NCBI GenBank assembly: GCA_015179125.1
Contig: WHVA01000132.1
Span: 124,001 to 188,000 of the forward strand
Length of the DNA stretch: 64,000 nt
Direction of reading: 5' to 3'
Source: Gautieria morchelliformis
Taxonomy: Eukaryota; Basidiomycota; Agaricomycetes; Gomphales; Gomphaceae
How positions within the stretch are numbered: position 1 is the stretch's first letter; each line of letters opens with the position of its first letter. A program made the position numbers and the translations under genes. The notes beneath the pieces are model-generated. The model was not told the origin of the DNA, did no database searches, and was given only the letters and a program-made list of their open reading frames with translations. Positions 24,701 to 35,000 of the stretch are shown here, one piece after another.

Positions 24701-25344
24701 GGTTTCTTGAGTGCTGCGGCATTTTCAACCCCTAGGAAACGCCCACAGATCGGATTCCGCAGCCCGGATGCAGCCGATGTTCTGCTTTTTCAGTGTGTTT
24801 TTCAGTGTAATTGTGTATACTGTATCGGTTGCTTTCTTCATATCTTAATTATCGATCTCCCTGTGATTTCTGCGATACATCGAGTGGATCGAGTTCAGAG
24901 GTCAACAAATACAATGGAGAGACCATGTCGAGGTTGCAGTGGATCGCCCGCGCGCTACACGAAGAATTTAGTCCTCTGACTATCATGACCCAGACCAAAC
25001 GCTCACACCAGCGGCAGCGGCAGGCTTAAGTGCGTCGTTCTGCTCCAGATCTCATGCAATAACTATCAAAGTACTTCAATACCAGAATGGTCCGGTATTA
25101 ATGGCTTACTGTGCTGGTAAATCTGTGCTGGTTCCTTGATATTTCCCATGGCATGATAGCAAGCTAGCTGCCGCCTCTTCAAGGACTATTCGGACACTAC
25201 TCGTCTGTGACATACAATGAGCGGTGTATCTCTATGATCCTGGCAACAACTTATGTACCGCGACAACGTCTCATATATGCCAAGAGCATCTTCATGCAAG
25301 CCTTGGTCGAACACTACTGCTCTCGTTTACCCTCTGCTCATCTG

Positions 25345-25350
25345 TGTCCC
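25345..25350. repeat. Target-site duplication TGTCCC (left) of transposon copy 1
   Basis: The 6 bp before the TATGGCGGTC terminus are repeated at 31144-31149 right after the ATA end. The undisrupted site (GTGTCCCGCCTAGCTGAA) is visible in the related unit at about 44791, confirming the insertion point. Confidence 0.92.
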
Positions 25351-25863
25351 TATGGCGGTCAAATTGCACAAAAATGATTTTTCCCGCGCGCGCCGAAGAT
25401 GTAAACCCGCGCGCGCGAGAGTGTGTGCCCACGTGGTTGGGTATGGGTGGTTATGTGCCCCTCATGACAAATGCTTGCGGCATCAAGCCGGCATGATGCA
25501 TCCGCATCGGAAACAATAAAATATATTTGCGTTAATGGTGAAAGCGATGCAAAGGTATGCATCCAAGCTGTTAAGTACAGGTGCCTGAGGCTGGAGGTAT
25601 GGAAGTGGACATGGCCTGCCCGCTTGGGAGAAATGGGTACATACATATGTGAGCGTACTTCAAGTTTTACAAACAAAAGAAATATTCTATTAGGTTGAGG
25701 TCGAGGTATTAAAAGGAGTAATACGTAGTGGTAAATAAGTAATGAATGACTGGCATTACCTCAAGTGTAAAATATTCCGAAGGAAAAAAAAAAAAAAGAA
25801 AAAAAAATTTTTGAGGAAAAAGAGAGAGGAAGTTGTCAAAAGAATAGTGGTTCAAATGATATC

Positions 25864-27390
25864 CTAGATTAGATTGGCCCAAGGGTTATCTGCCATTTTG
25901 AACGGACTCTTGAATCCACCGAGCTTAGGAGCTGGCTTCATCGATGCCGTCTTCATCGATGCATCGAAATCCTCAAAGCTTTTCTCCAGTTCAGGGGTAG
26001 AGAGTCGCTTGGCTGGTGGTGAGCCAGAGGTTGTTGCTTTTTGTGGGATGGGGAGAGCCGATGCCAAAGGTGACCCTTCCTCGCTATCAGAACTGACAAC
26101 ATATATAGCATTTGATACTACTTATAGAAGTCAGTGTGTGCTTTCTGCGGAGTTGAAGTGCAGACTACCTGAATTGCTTTCATGAGCCTTTTCGATATCA
26201 GAAGACGATTGAAAGTCGTCATCATAGTTATCCTCTGGAACAGGGCTAATTGAGGTACGCTTCTTCTTCGATCGTGTGTTATGGCTGTGTATCGGTTCAT
26301 CATCAAGCTCTGCTTCCGCTATGGTATCTTTGAAGTCAGTGGTTGTGTTTTAGCTGGTAATGGATTGCTTACAGGCAGAACACTTTGATGTCGATGCATC
26401 TTTTCCTTTGAGTTCGCGAATGATGCTGCTTAACCGCTTTCGGGACACTGCAGACTATTATTAGATGTCCAGACACAGTAAGATATTCAAGGCCTACCAA
26501 GGTATAGCTTACTTTCCTGCCAGCCTTTACTCTTACCTCCTTTAGCATCCACAAAATCATATCCATCGGGGACTTCACGGTGCAGCGAGAGGCGCGAGCG
26601 GCTTGCTTTCAGCAGGCGCCAGGTAAATTCATCACCAACCTCTGCTACGTCATCCATAGGCTCAAAAGCAGCAGGTAACATTTGCTGCAGCCACTCATCA
26701 AGCTTGCGAGTTGACCATTGGTTGGAGAACTCCAATTCGCCAGGATTCCCAAATATAGCAAAGCCGGCTTTGCTTAGCTGATCGATACGCTGTAAGTTCG
26801 GTTCCGTTGTTTCATTGAGTGTCTCGGTATCCTGTGATCTCAAGGTAAGTGTAGTCATTAATCAACGCAACGTTTGCTCACATCAATGCCTTCTGGCATT
26901 ATAACAAGCAGTCGCACACTTGTAAATACCTCCCCACCGTTGCCCCTTTTCTGTTTTCCCGCGGAACGTCTTTTCCCCCCTTTCAGCTGGGACATCTGTT
27001 ATCTCTTGGAATTCATATTATGAATGTAAGCTGTACCTTTTTGCTGCTACCCTCATTCTCACTCATAGCTGTCTTCTTGAGACCGGCAATAGCCTCGCGG
27101 CGTGCATCGTCTTCGCTCGCGTGACATTTACCCTTCATCCTCGTTTTGACAGAGCCTCCCACAGCAGCGGCCTGCACTGTAAAAGTCGAAAGTAAGTCTT
27201 GAAAAGATTGGTTAGTGTTTGGTGACTGAGCCGGTGGTGTAGATGATGGTATCCGATGCCATGCGATGGTGTGTAAACAGCCTGCGCATGTGGTTGCTTC
27301 ATTGATACCAATACTTTCCTTTGGGACAAAATGCGGGCATGAGCAGAGAGAGCCGTTCTCTGCTCCAGAGTATTTGCATCTTTGAGCCAT
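25864..27390 (-). CDS. Transposon accessory protein, 408 aa (copy 1)
   Basis: Same six-exon gene as in copy 2 (see 56911-58437), where the joined reading frame is 1227 nt. Positions mirror as 84301 minus the copy 2 coordinate. The one coding difference I noticed is near the C-terminus: ATG here against ACG there (FKMADNP versus FKTADNP), a transition at a CpG. It lies downstream of the transposase in the same direction, with about 520 bp between them. It is intact in this copy as far as I can read. Confidence 0.7.
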
Positions 27391-27912
27391 GGACTAGAAG
27401 TGGAAATGGTGAAAGAGTGTGAAGATTCAGTGTGTGACGACGCAAAAAATTTCACACGTAGCTCGTACTGTATACGCTCATTATCTGACCATCTCTTGAC
27501 AGAGTTGATTTTGACATGAAAACTAAATGATATTTCAACTCTACAGTGTGTGAGAAACATTTTTGATCCATGCGCATGTGCGACGTTCTGCATCTCTTAT
27601 GTTTTCCCCGCGGCAGGCCCACCCCAACCAGACCATGTCTACGCTCATATTTCATGAGAGACATCCCACCTTCATCAATTTTGCCCGCCTCTCTCGCCGT
27701 CGTCGTACACGCAGGATTGTTTTACAACTCACATGCCATGCGCGCCTTGGCACCGCGCACGCACATGTAACTCGTAATACCATCTAGGCATAATGAGGAG
27801 GTGAACGTGGAGGAGAAGTTGGTCAGGCGCATGCGGGAAAGAGTTGCCCCGAGAAAGGGAAGGAGAGTGGGTGATCATCTGGATTCAAGTATGATAGAAG
27901 TTGTACCTACTA

Positions 27913-29936
27913 CTATACATCTTCCAATTGATATAGCAATGTTTGCATAATATGAAGGCCTTGCGACCAAGCAACTGCACGAGGGAACCAAATAGACTCC
28001 GGGAGCTCCACAACAAGCTCCCGAGCCTGACGACCCACACGAATACTCTCGAATACTGGGTAGCCATCTTCCTGCTCAGCAGCCATCACTCCATACCCCT
28101 CGGGGATTAGTCCTGTCTCATGAGCTTGATCCAGTGCTGCAAAAAAAATCGCCTCGTGAAGCCGATTGCTGAAAGGCGGCTGGCTGCGTGGGATGTGAAT
28201 GGCAGGGTGGTTGATATTGGCTTGCACATCCATTGTCAATTGGTCTTCTATTGCACTGTTATTCTCATCATTGTCTTCCAAGTCAGATATATTGTCCCCG
28301 CTGCTGTCAGTAGCAGTAAGCGACTCCAAGTCATCACTTGTGTCCAGATCGTCTTCGTCCAAAGGATGACCAGCCCCTGTGAGACCTGTGTGATGGACAA
28401 CGGAGCCATGCGTTGAGTAGTACCGCTGAAGCGTGTCTGGATGCACCTTGTCATACTCGGAGACAATCTTGCCATGCTTTGCATTGCTAAGAAAGCGCAT
28501 ATCCTATAAATAATGTCAATTGTGAAATAGTAGCCTTGATGTCAGCAAAATTTACTTACTAATGGGGTCCGGTTATTTGCACTGGACATCGGATGGTTAT
28601 TCCAATCAGCTTCAAATGCATTGCAGTCTGCATTTATGAGATCGAGGAAAAGCACGTGTAGGAGCCATAGGTGGTGAGGGTTGAGACGATCCAGATGATG
28701 GGAGCTTTCAAGGCGTGCAAAAAAGGCACGCCAACAGCAGCTAAACTGCATTGCGACCTCAACCCATATTCGCTCAATACGGGTGTTATGAGTTGAACTA
28801 AAAAAAATAATGAAGCTTATAGAGGAACAAGCACACAGTAGTACTTACGATCCCCACATAAAAGAGCCACGTGATGGTCCACGGTGCACGATCATCCAGA
28901 CAGCGAGTTCAATGTTCTCGCCACCCCGATCACCACGGAGGCATGAAGGACAGCCGTACTTGGCTGCTGCATCCAAAAACAAGTCCAGGACTGTGCTTGC
29001 ACAGTTATTAGTACTGGCACGCAGTGCAACCATCTGCACGCTCAGTGTGAGTATTGAGAATTCATGTTGCAAAAAGACATACCGTGTGATCATGTCCATC
29101 CACACCGCCATGGATAACAATACCATATTGAATTAATTTGTGCAGGCCGTCAAAATGCCAAACAGCATTTGACATGGTGGAGATATATTCATGCCGTAAA
29201 AGAGTGTCGTGTTGGCGAAGAGCCTGTCCAAGGCCATCAACCCGTCGTAGAGATTTTCGAACACGCTCCTTCTGTATCCGTATACCATGGCGACTTAAAA
29301 ATCCCATGGTATATCGAACTCCAGAGTTGGGGCGTAGGCATTTGTAGAGTTTGATTAGAAGATCGAGATCTATATCATTAAGAGTGGAGAAGCGCTGGCT
29401 GAGTCCCATTTCTTGCAGCTTGTACCTCAGGGTGTTCCGGTGTATGCCTAAGAGTTGTGAAAGAAGCTGCAGACTGAGGTGATGGTTCCCAGATACGGCC
29501 TCTTGCACCCACTCGGCATTCAATTGCTTCGTTGGCCGACCGACACGTCCGGTATGGATAATAGTGGTAAGATCCTCCCTAGACGTGGTTTCTGGATCAC
29601 TAAACATGCGGATGAGTAGCGTAGTAAACCAATGAGTACAATATACATACATGTCGTTTGCTCCTTTCACAGCAATGGCTAGCTCTACTAGTAATTTACC
29701 TAGACAGACGGCAGGAAATCGAAGTGGTATTTGAGGCGAAGCAAATCACCATCCTCACGATGAAGAACGTGCAAGGCGTGTGAGTAGGACCTAGAAATTA
29801 TTTGATGAGCTCGGTTGACATTGTGTCCCCACCTGCTTGGTGGACCAGGACCTGGCAAATCCGGGAATGCAGGTAGGAGGACCATGTTGCATGACAGGTG
29901 TCGGAGTTTACTTTTGCTTTCTTTACTCATCCCCAT
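27913..29936 (-). CDS. DDE integrase-type transposase (copy 1)
   Basis: Mirror of the copy 2 transposase at 54365-56388, with the same exons and, in the segments compared, the same protein. Exon borders convert as 84301 minus the copy 2 position: the last coding exon is 28504-27913 and the large catalytic exon is 29599-29083. It contains VWHFDG, RGDRGGEN and HNTRIERIW. It is read away from the BTB gene that starts at 29983. No frame damage was seen, so it could still be active. Confidence 0.75.
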
Positions 29937-29982
29937 TGCTTCTCAAAATTCTACTTGCAGTTTTCTACTAATACCATAGATC

Positions 29983-30941
29983 ATGACTGTCATTACTCGC
30001 CATAGCGAATTTTACCTCGAAGATGGTTCAATCACATTACAGGTATGAGATTATAGCAATGCTCACTTATATTACAAGCATCCTCTACAAACTCCATATA
30101 TCACTCCTTCGCAAATTTTCAGTTGTTTTCAAGGATATGTTTTCCATGCCGCCAAGCTCTTCACAGCCCAACCATCATGAAGGCATGAGCGATGAGAGCC
30201 CTGTTAAATTGGGTCTGCCATTTACGGTAAAAAAAATGGATTATTTACTGTGGTGGTTTATGTGTCGGTAAGACAGCATTAAACTATTTATTAATGGCTG
30301 AACTGAAGCACCCTAGCTATAGTTCAAATCTCCCCCCCTTAGAAGGGCTTGTTTCGATCCTCGAACTCGGCACGTTCCTACAGATAGATGTTGCCAGGTC
30401 TTTTGCAATCCAGGCCCTCTCTACCGATTCCCTGAACCTTTCCCCTGCTCGGCAGCTCTCTCTTGCACTTAGGTTCCGCATCAGTGACTGGATCGAATTA
30501 GCTTTTAAAGCTCTCGTTGCGACGCCAGCTCATCGACTCAGTCTAGAGGATGCCTCATTCTTAGGTCTCACTATCATGCACATTATCCACTCCACACAGT
30601 CAGAAATCCGCCATCTTCTCCTCGTCCTCGCATATAACCCACTCAAGATGGACAAACACGATGTGTTGTGCAAGAGGCCTGCTCTTGGCTGCCAGGCCAG
30701 CTGGGAAGCTGCTTGGTGGGATGGGTTTGCACGCCATTATCTACATCCAGATCACCCCTGCACACCACTCGAAGCACTTGCGAAGTTCGAATCCGCAAAC
30801 ATTGCAGGTGTCACGACAGCCTGCAGGCTTCAGGCAGTGGAATTTATCAGAGATCATGGAGTTTTTGACAGGGAATATGGTATATTGGAGGAGGGACTGA
30901 AGTTGCTTAAGAAGTTTGAGGGAACTGTGGTTGGTGTCTAA
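29983..30941 (+). CDS. BTB/POZ-domain protein carried by the transposon (copy 1)
   Basis: The start TRHSEFYLEDGSITLQ is the usual opening of agaricomycete BTB proteins (...FYLEDGD..LQ). A second segment has LYKLHISLLRKFSVVFKDMF, EGMSDESPVKL and YLLWWFMC, matching the BTB core. The third (30294-30941) is the helical C-terminal part (LVSILELGTFLQIDVARSFA, LALRFRISDWIELAF, LSLEDASFLGL). At least two introns are needed (donors near 30042 GTATGA and 30269 GTAAGA), but I could not find acceptors that keep every phase, so exon joints are unresolved and the gene may be damaged. Such proteins usually act as adaptors, some for Cullin-3 ubiquitin ligases. Its presence inside a transposon, in both copies, is unusual. 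Confidence 0.65.
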
Positions 30942-31143
30942 TTTTTTGATTTTATACCGGTCTTTACTGCTCTTCATTGGTATCAGATTACAGTACTTAA
31001 AAAATTAATGGTATTAAATTTTTGATTACAAGTGGTTGAAATAAACAATGTTGCGCGCGCGGGGAAGTCGCTCGCGCGCGCACGCAGGTTTACATTTTCG
31101 GCGCGCGCGGGAAATTTGATTTTTGTGCAGGATGACACCCATA

Positions 31144-31149
31144 TGTCCC
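31144..31149. repeat. Target-site duplication TGTCCC (right) of transposon copy 1
   Basis: It directly follows the ATA terminus and precedes GGCTAGCTGAACTG, the continuation of the host repeat unit. Confidence 0.92.
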
Positions 31150-31163
31150 GGCTAGCTGAACTG

Positions 31164-31330
31164 TATGACGGTCCGTTTGCACAAAAATTCCGACGCGCCC
31201 GCGCCATTCGATGTAGTTTACTCCTCGCGCGGTGCCCCATAATTGTCTTTTTGCGTGCGCGCGCGCGACCCGAATGCACGTGCAGGGTTCGGGTCGCGCG
31301 CACAACACTCAGATTCAATATTAATCTAGC
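31164..31330. mobile_element. Lone terminus of a related IS3EU-like element
   Basis: TATGACGGTCCGTTTGCAC followed by AAAAATTCCGACGCGCCCGCG has the same layout as the complete transposon ends (TATGGCGGTC.. GCACAAAAAT ..CGCGC). It begins only 14 bp after the duplication of copy 1. No matching second end or 6-bp duplication of GAACTG was found. Within it, GCGCGCGACCCGAA (31261-31274) and TTCGGGTCGCGCGC (31288-31301) form a perfect 14-bp hairpin. Confidence 0.55.
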
Positions 31331-32025
31331 GTGCAATGTTTTTAGTACATATCCTAGTACATTGTAATAATACATTATAGTAAGATCAATATTATGATAT
31401 TTTCACAACAAGGTACACATGCTACTATTGGGTACCAGGAGTTTGAAAATTGCATAAAACTGCTTACTGCACCGGAATGCCAGTCTAGGCAGACCTGAAA
31501 AGTGGATGGATTATAAACTACAAATGTTATTTTGTTCTCTGTATGGTTCTCTTAATTTTTAAGGGAGCCCTGCGTAGCAGAAGCCGCTGTACAGGACTTT
31601 GAACACGATGCCATGCGATTTCGTCACAAACCGTCACGTTCTGTCACCATTGGGTCACACATTGCCGTCTCTTTCGGCTAGGAGTGCCGTCACGGCACAC
31701 CATGAGAGTAGTGTCCAGTCCAGTACAGTACATTATAGAAGTATGCTACTTACTGTACATGAGGAAGTAAGTAGTACACTACATATTGATACATGTACTA
31801 TGAAACATAGAACTTGCGGCCCACTTAATAGTGATGGTACGGCCAAAACGAAGGTTCGTAGGACTGATCAGGGCGTCTGGATGCCTCAGGGTACATGGAA
31901 TATGTGGAGGAGGGATTGGCCTGAGAGGGACCAAAACCAGTCAAGGGAAGGGAAGAGGGAGGGAGGCCAGTGTACCCGGGGTTTCGCATGAGAGGGACAC
32001 TGGATGAGCTGGGTACGAACTCAGG
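31330..32025. other. Stretch upstream of the Helitron ORF, no gene seen
   Basis: AT-rich sequence with small palindromes around GTACATTATAG and AGTAAGTAGTAC. A clear Helitron 5' end comparable to those at 36356 and 39325 is absent here. Confidence 0.45.
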
Positions 32026-32091
32026 ATACTCACTGATGCGTTAGACCTTACCAAGGCGTTTGACCTACACCAGCGTCATGATTTGGGTCCC

Positions 32092-35000
32092 ATGGTTATT
32101 CCCTGCCCTGACTGTGGAGCATTACACTGGAGGGCAGAACGTCTGCAGAAATCCTCAAATGTGCGGCCCAGGTTTGGTGATTGCTGTATGGAAGGAAAGG
32201 TGCAGCTGGAAGACCTGCCAGAGCCCCCTCAGCCATTGAAACAGCTCTTAGAAGGCCAGGACCCTGAGGCAAAAGGATTTCACCAGAATATCAGGCAGTA
32301 TAATGCTGCGTTTGCATTCACTTCTGTGGGGGCCAAATTTGACCAAGATTTGCTTCAGGAGGGTCGTGGTCCATATGTGCTCAAGCTACAGGGTGAACTG
32401 TATCATCTCCATGGCTCTCTCCTCCCTGACAATGAAGACGATCCAAAGTATGCCCAGCTTTACATATATGATCCTGCACTGGCTTTGGCAAAGAGAAAAA
32501 ATCGTAATGAGCATCTGTCTCCAACTATCATGGGAGACTTGCAGGAAATGCTCCTGCTATGCAATCCTCATGTGCGCACATATAAACAAGCAGCTGAGAG
32601 GCTCAGAGCTCAAGAACAGAATGGTGACATCCAGGCAAGGCTTACATACAGGGCACACAGGGATCCTAGGAGATATAATGTCCCAACTGCAGATGAGATT
32701 GCAGTCGTTCTTCCTGGAGATGGCATCGACCCTGAACCTAGGGATATTATTGTCCAGCTCAGAGGCGGACCTTTCAGAAGGGTATTGGATACCAATGCAA
32801 ACTATGCCTCTCTGCACTATGTCTTGCTCTTTCCCAAGGGAGAGTTGGGATGGGAACCAGGTATTCCTTATCATGAGCCAGAGCGTGCTCGGCAGGCCAA
32901 TCCCAATCCAAACAGACGGAGCCAGGTCACCCAAATACAGTACCATGCATATCGTCTGTTCCAGAGAGAGAGAGAACCTACAACACTCCTGCATGGTGGC
33001 AAATTGTTCCAGCAGTACATTGTAGACTCCTGGGCTGCTGCAGAGCAAAGCAGACTGAGGTGGATCAGGGCCAATCAACACACTCTGCATGCTGAGCAGT
33101 ATAACCAGATGGTAGATTCATATGGAGGCTTGGACAATGACATTGGAGATGCAAACAGCTTGGGCATAAAAGTCATTCTGCCTGCGACATTTCAAGGAAG
33201 TACACGGGACATGAATCAAAACTGCCAGAACTCCCTGGCCATTGCAACAAAGAAGGGTCCCCCTGATTTATTTATTACCATGACTGCCAATCCAAAGTGG
33301 GATGAGATAGTGGCAGAGTTGCTCCCTGGACAAACTGCTCAGGACAGACCTGACCTGGTGTCGCGGGTGTTTCACCTCAAAAAGAAATACCTCATTGACT
33401 TGATCGTCAAGGACAAGATCTTTGGAGAAACTGTCGCTCGCGTTCACACTATTGAATTCCAGAAGAGGGGGCTCCCACACATGCACCTGCTGACCTGGTT
33501 CGATAGGGAGTCCAAGGTCAAACATCCACATGAGGTGGATTCTATGATTTCAGCAGAGTTCCCTGATCCAGAGACACATCCTGTCCTCTACCAGTTGGTC
33601 TGTGAGCTGATGACACATGGTCCCTGTGGACAAATGAATCCAAATGCACCCTGCATGGAAAATGGCAAGTGCAAGAAAGGCTTCCCAAAGCCATTCTGTG
33701 AGGAGACCATTGTGAATGTAGATGGATATCCAAAATATCGTCGTCGCAATGGTGGAAGGCTGCACAATGTCAGAGGTGACATGCTGGACAACAGATGGGT
33801 TGTGCCATACTCTCCTCTGCTCTTGCTCAAACTCCGGTGTCACATCAACCTTGAATTCACCTTCAGTGTGAGGTGCGTCAAGTATATCCACAAGTATCTA
33901 TACAAGGGCCATGATCGGACCACGATGGAGTTTGGTGTCAACCATGATGAGATAAAGAAGTACCTGGATGCTCGCTATGTCAGTGCTCATGAGGCCTGTT
34001 GGAGGTTGCTGGAGCGGGAAATCCACACCCAGGTGCCTGCAGTCATGGCACTGCCAGTCCATGAAAAAGACCAGCAATCAGTCATTTTCAATCCTGATGC
34101 TGATCCGCTCACCATCATGAACAGGGTCGAGGGGTCAAAGACAGCGCTCATGGCTTACTTTGAGGCCAATGCTGCCTACCCTCATGCACGCGATGTGCTC
34201 TATGTGGATTTTCCTGAGCATTTTACCTGGCAAAAAGAGGAAAGGGTATGGACACCACGTCAAAGGGGATATAGCATTGGACACCTTCACTTTGCAAGCC
34301 CAAAATCAGGAGAGAGATTTTATTTGCGCACTCTCCTCACGGTGGTCAAGGGGGCCAGATCCTTTGAGGAGCTTAGGACAGTGGATGGCATACAATGTGC
34401 TACTTACAAGGAGGCCTGTCTTGCCAGGGGACTTCTGGAGGATGATCAGGAGTGGAGGTTGTGTCTCCAGGAAGCCAGTGGCATGAAAACAGGTGCTCAG
34501 CTCAGACATCTCTTTGCCACCATCCTTGGTCATTGCATTCCCTCACAACCTGACAGACTATGGGATGCCTTCAAGGAGCACATATGTGATGATCTCAGAC
34601 ATCGGCTCCAAATCAGGCACAATATCCAGGAGCCACGGTATGATCAGGTCTATGATTTTGGCCTCTTTCTCTTGGATAAACTCCTTCAGCGTAATGGAAT
34701 GTCCTTGAGCAGCTTTAAGGATATGCCTTGGGTGGTAGGCGAGTGGGAGGTCCTGATTGGAAACAGGTTCATAGCTGAGCAGAGGGACTATGACCCTGTT
34801 CAAGAGAGGCAGATGGCTGATGAGGAGGTTCCCAAGCTGAATGAGGGGCAAAGGTCTGCGCATGATCAGATATTACGGTCGGCACTGGACATAGATGCTC
34901 AGGGGAAACCTAACGGACAAATGTTTTTCGTCACTGGCTCAGGGGGCGCTGGGAAATCATTCACATGGAACACCCTAATCCACTCCTGTAGAGCAGAGAG

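Larger units (their letters stand above)
21400..25350 (+). repeat. Tandem array of about 1.8-1.9 kb gene-bearing units (two units plus the start of a third)
   Basis: Shared landmarks recur in the same order: CTCTGCTCATTTGTGTCCC / CTAGCTGAACT(G/C)CAGCGG, a GAAGCATGCATAACTGAAAA segment, the small ORF, then TTAATTATCGATCT and CAGCGGCAGCGGCAGGCTT. Unit 1 runs about 21400-23340 and unit 2 about 23340-25250. A third unit starts near 25250 and is cut at 25350 by a DNA transposon. Unit 2 has a local duplication of the GAACTGCAGCGG...CCACTTCCAG segment (23445-23580). The spacer between units 1 and 2 lacks about 100 bp present after unit 2. Confidence 0.8.
25351..31143 (-). mobile_element. IS3EU-like DDE transposon, copy 1 (5793 bp, three genes)
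   Basis: The termini TATGGCGGTCAAATTGCAC and, from the other end, TATGGGTGTCATCCTGCAC share an inverted repeat of about 60 bp containing GCACAAAAAT, a CGCGCGCGCCGAA-like run and ATGTAAACC. Both ends start TAT / end ATA and are flanked by TGTCCC. The transposase carries an integrase-type DDE core of the WHxDG...HN.RIER kind. TAY...RTA ends and 6-bp duplications are what I recall for the IS3EU superfamily; the family name is therefore inferred. Genes: accessory protein and transposase on minus, BTB gene on plus. The interior is nearly identical to the copy at 53157-58952, so amplification is recent. Confidence 0.85.

Noticed and set aside
31800-31815. GAACTT after ATA as the right end and duplication of the element starting at 31164
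   Set aside because: The terminus (TATGTTTC from the right) does not match TATGACGGTCC and the 6-mer differs from GAACTG.
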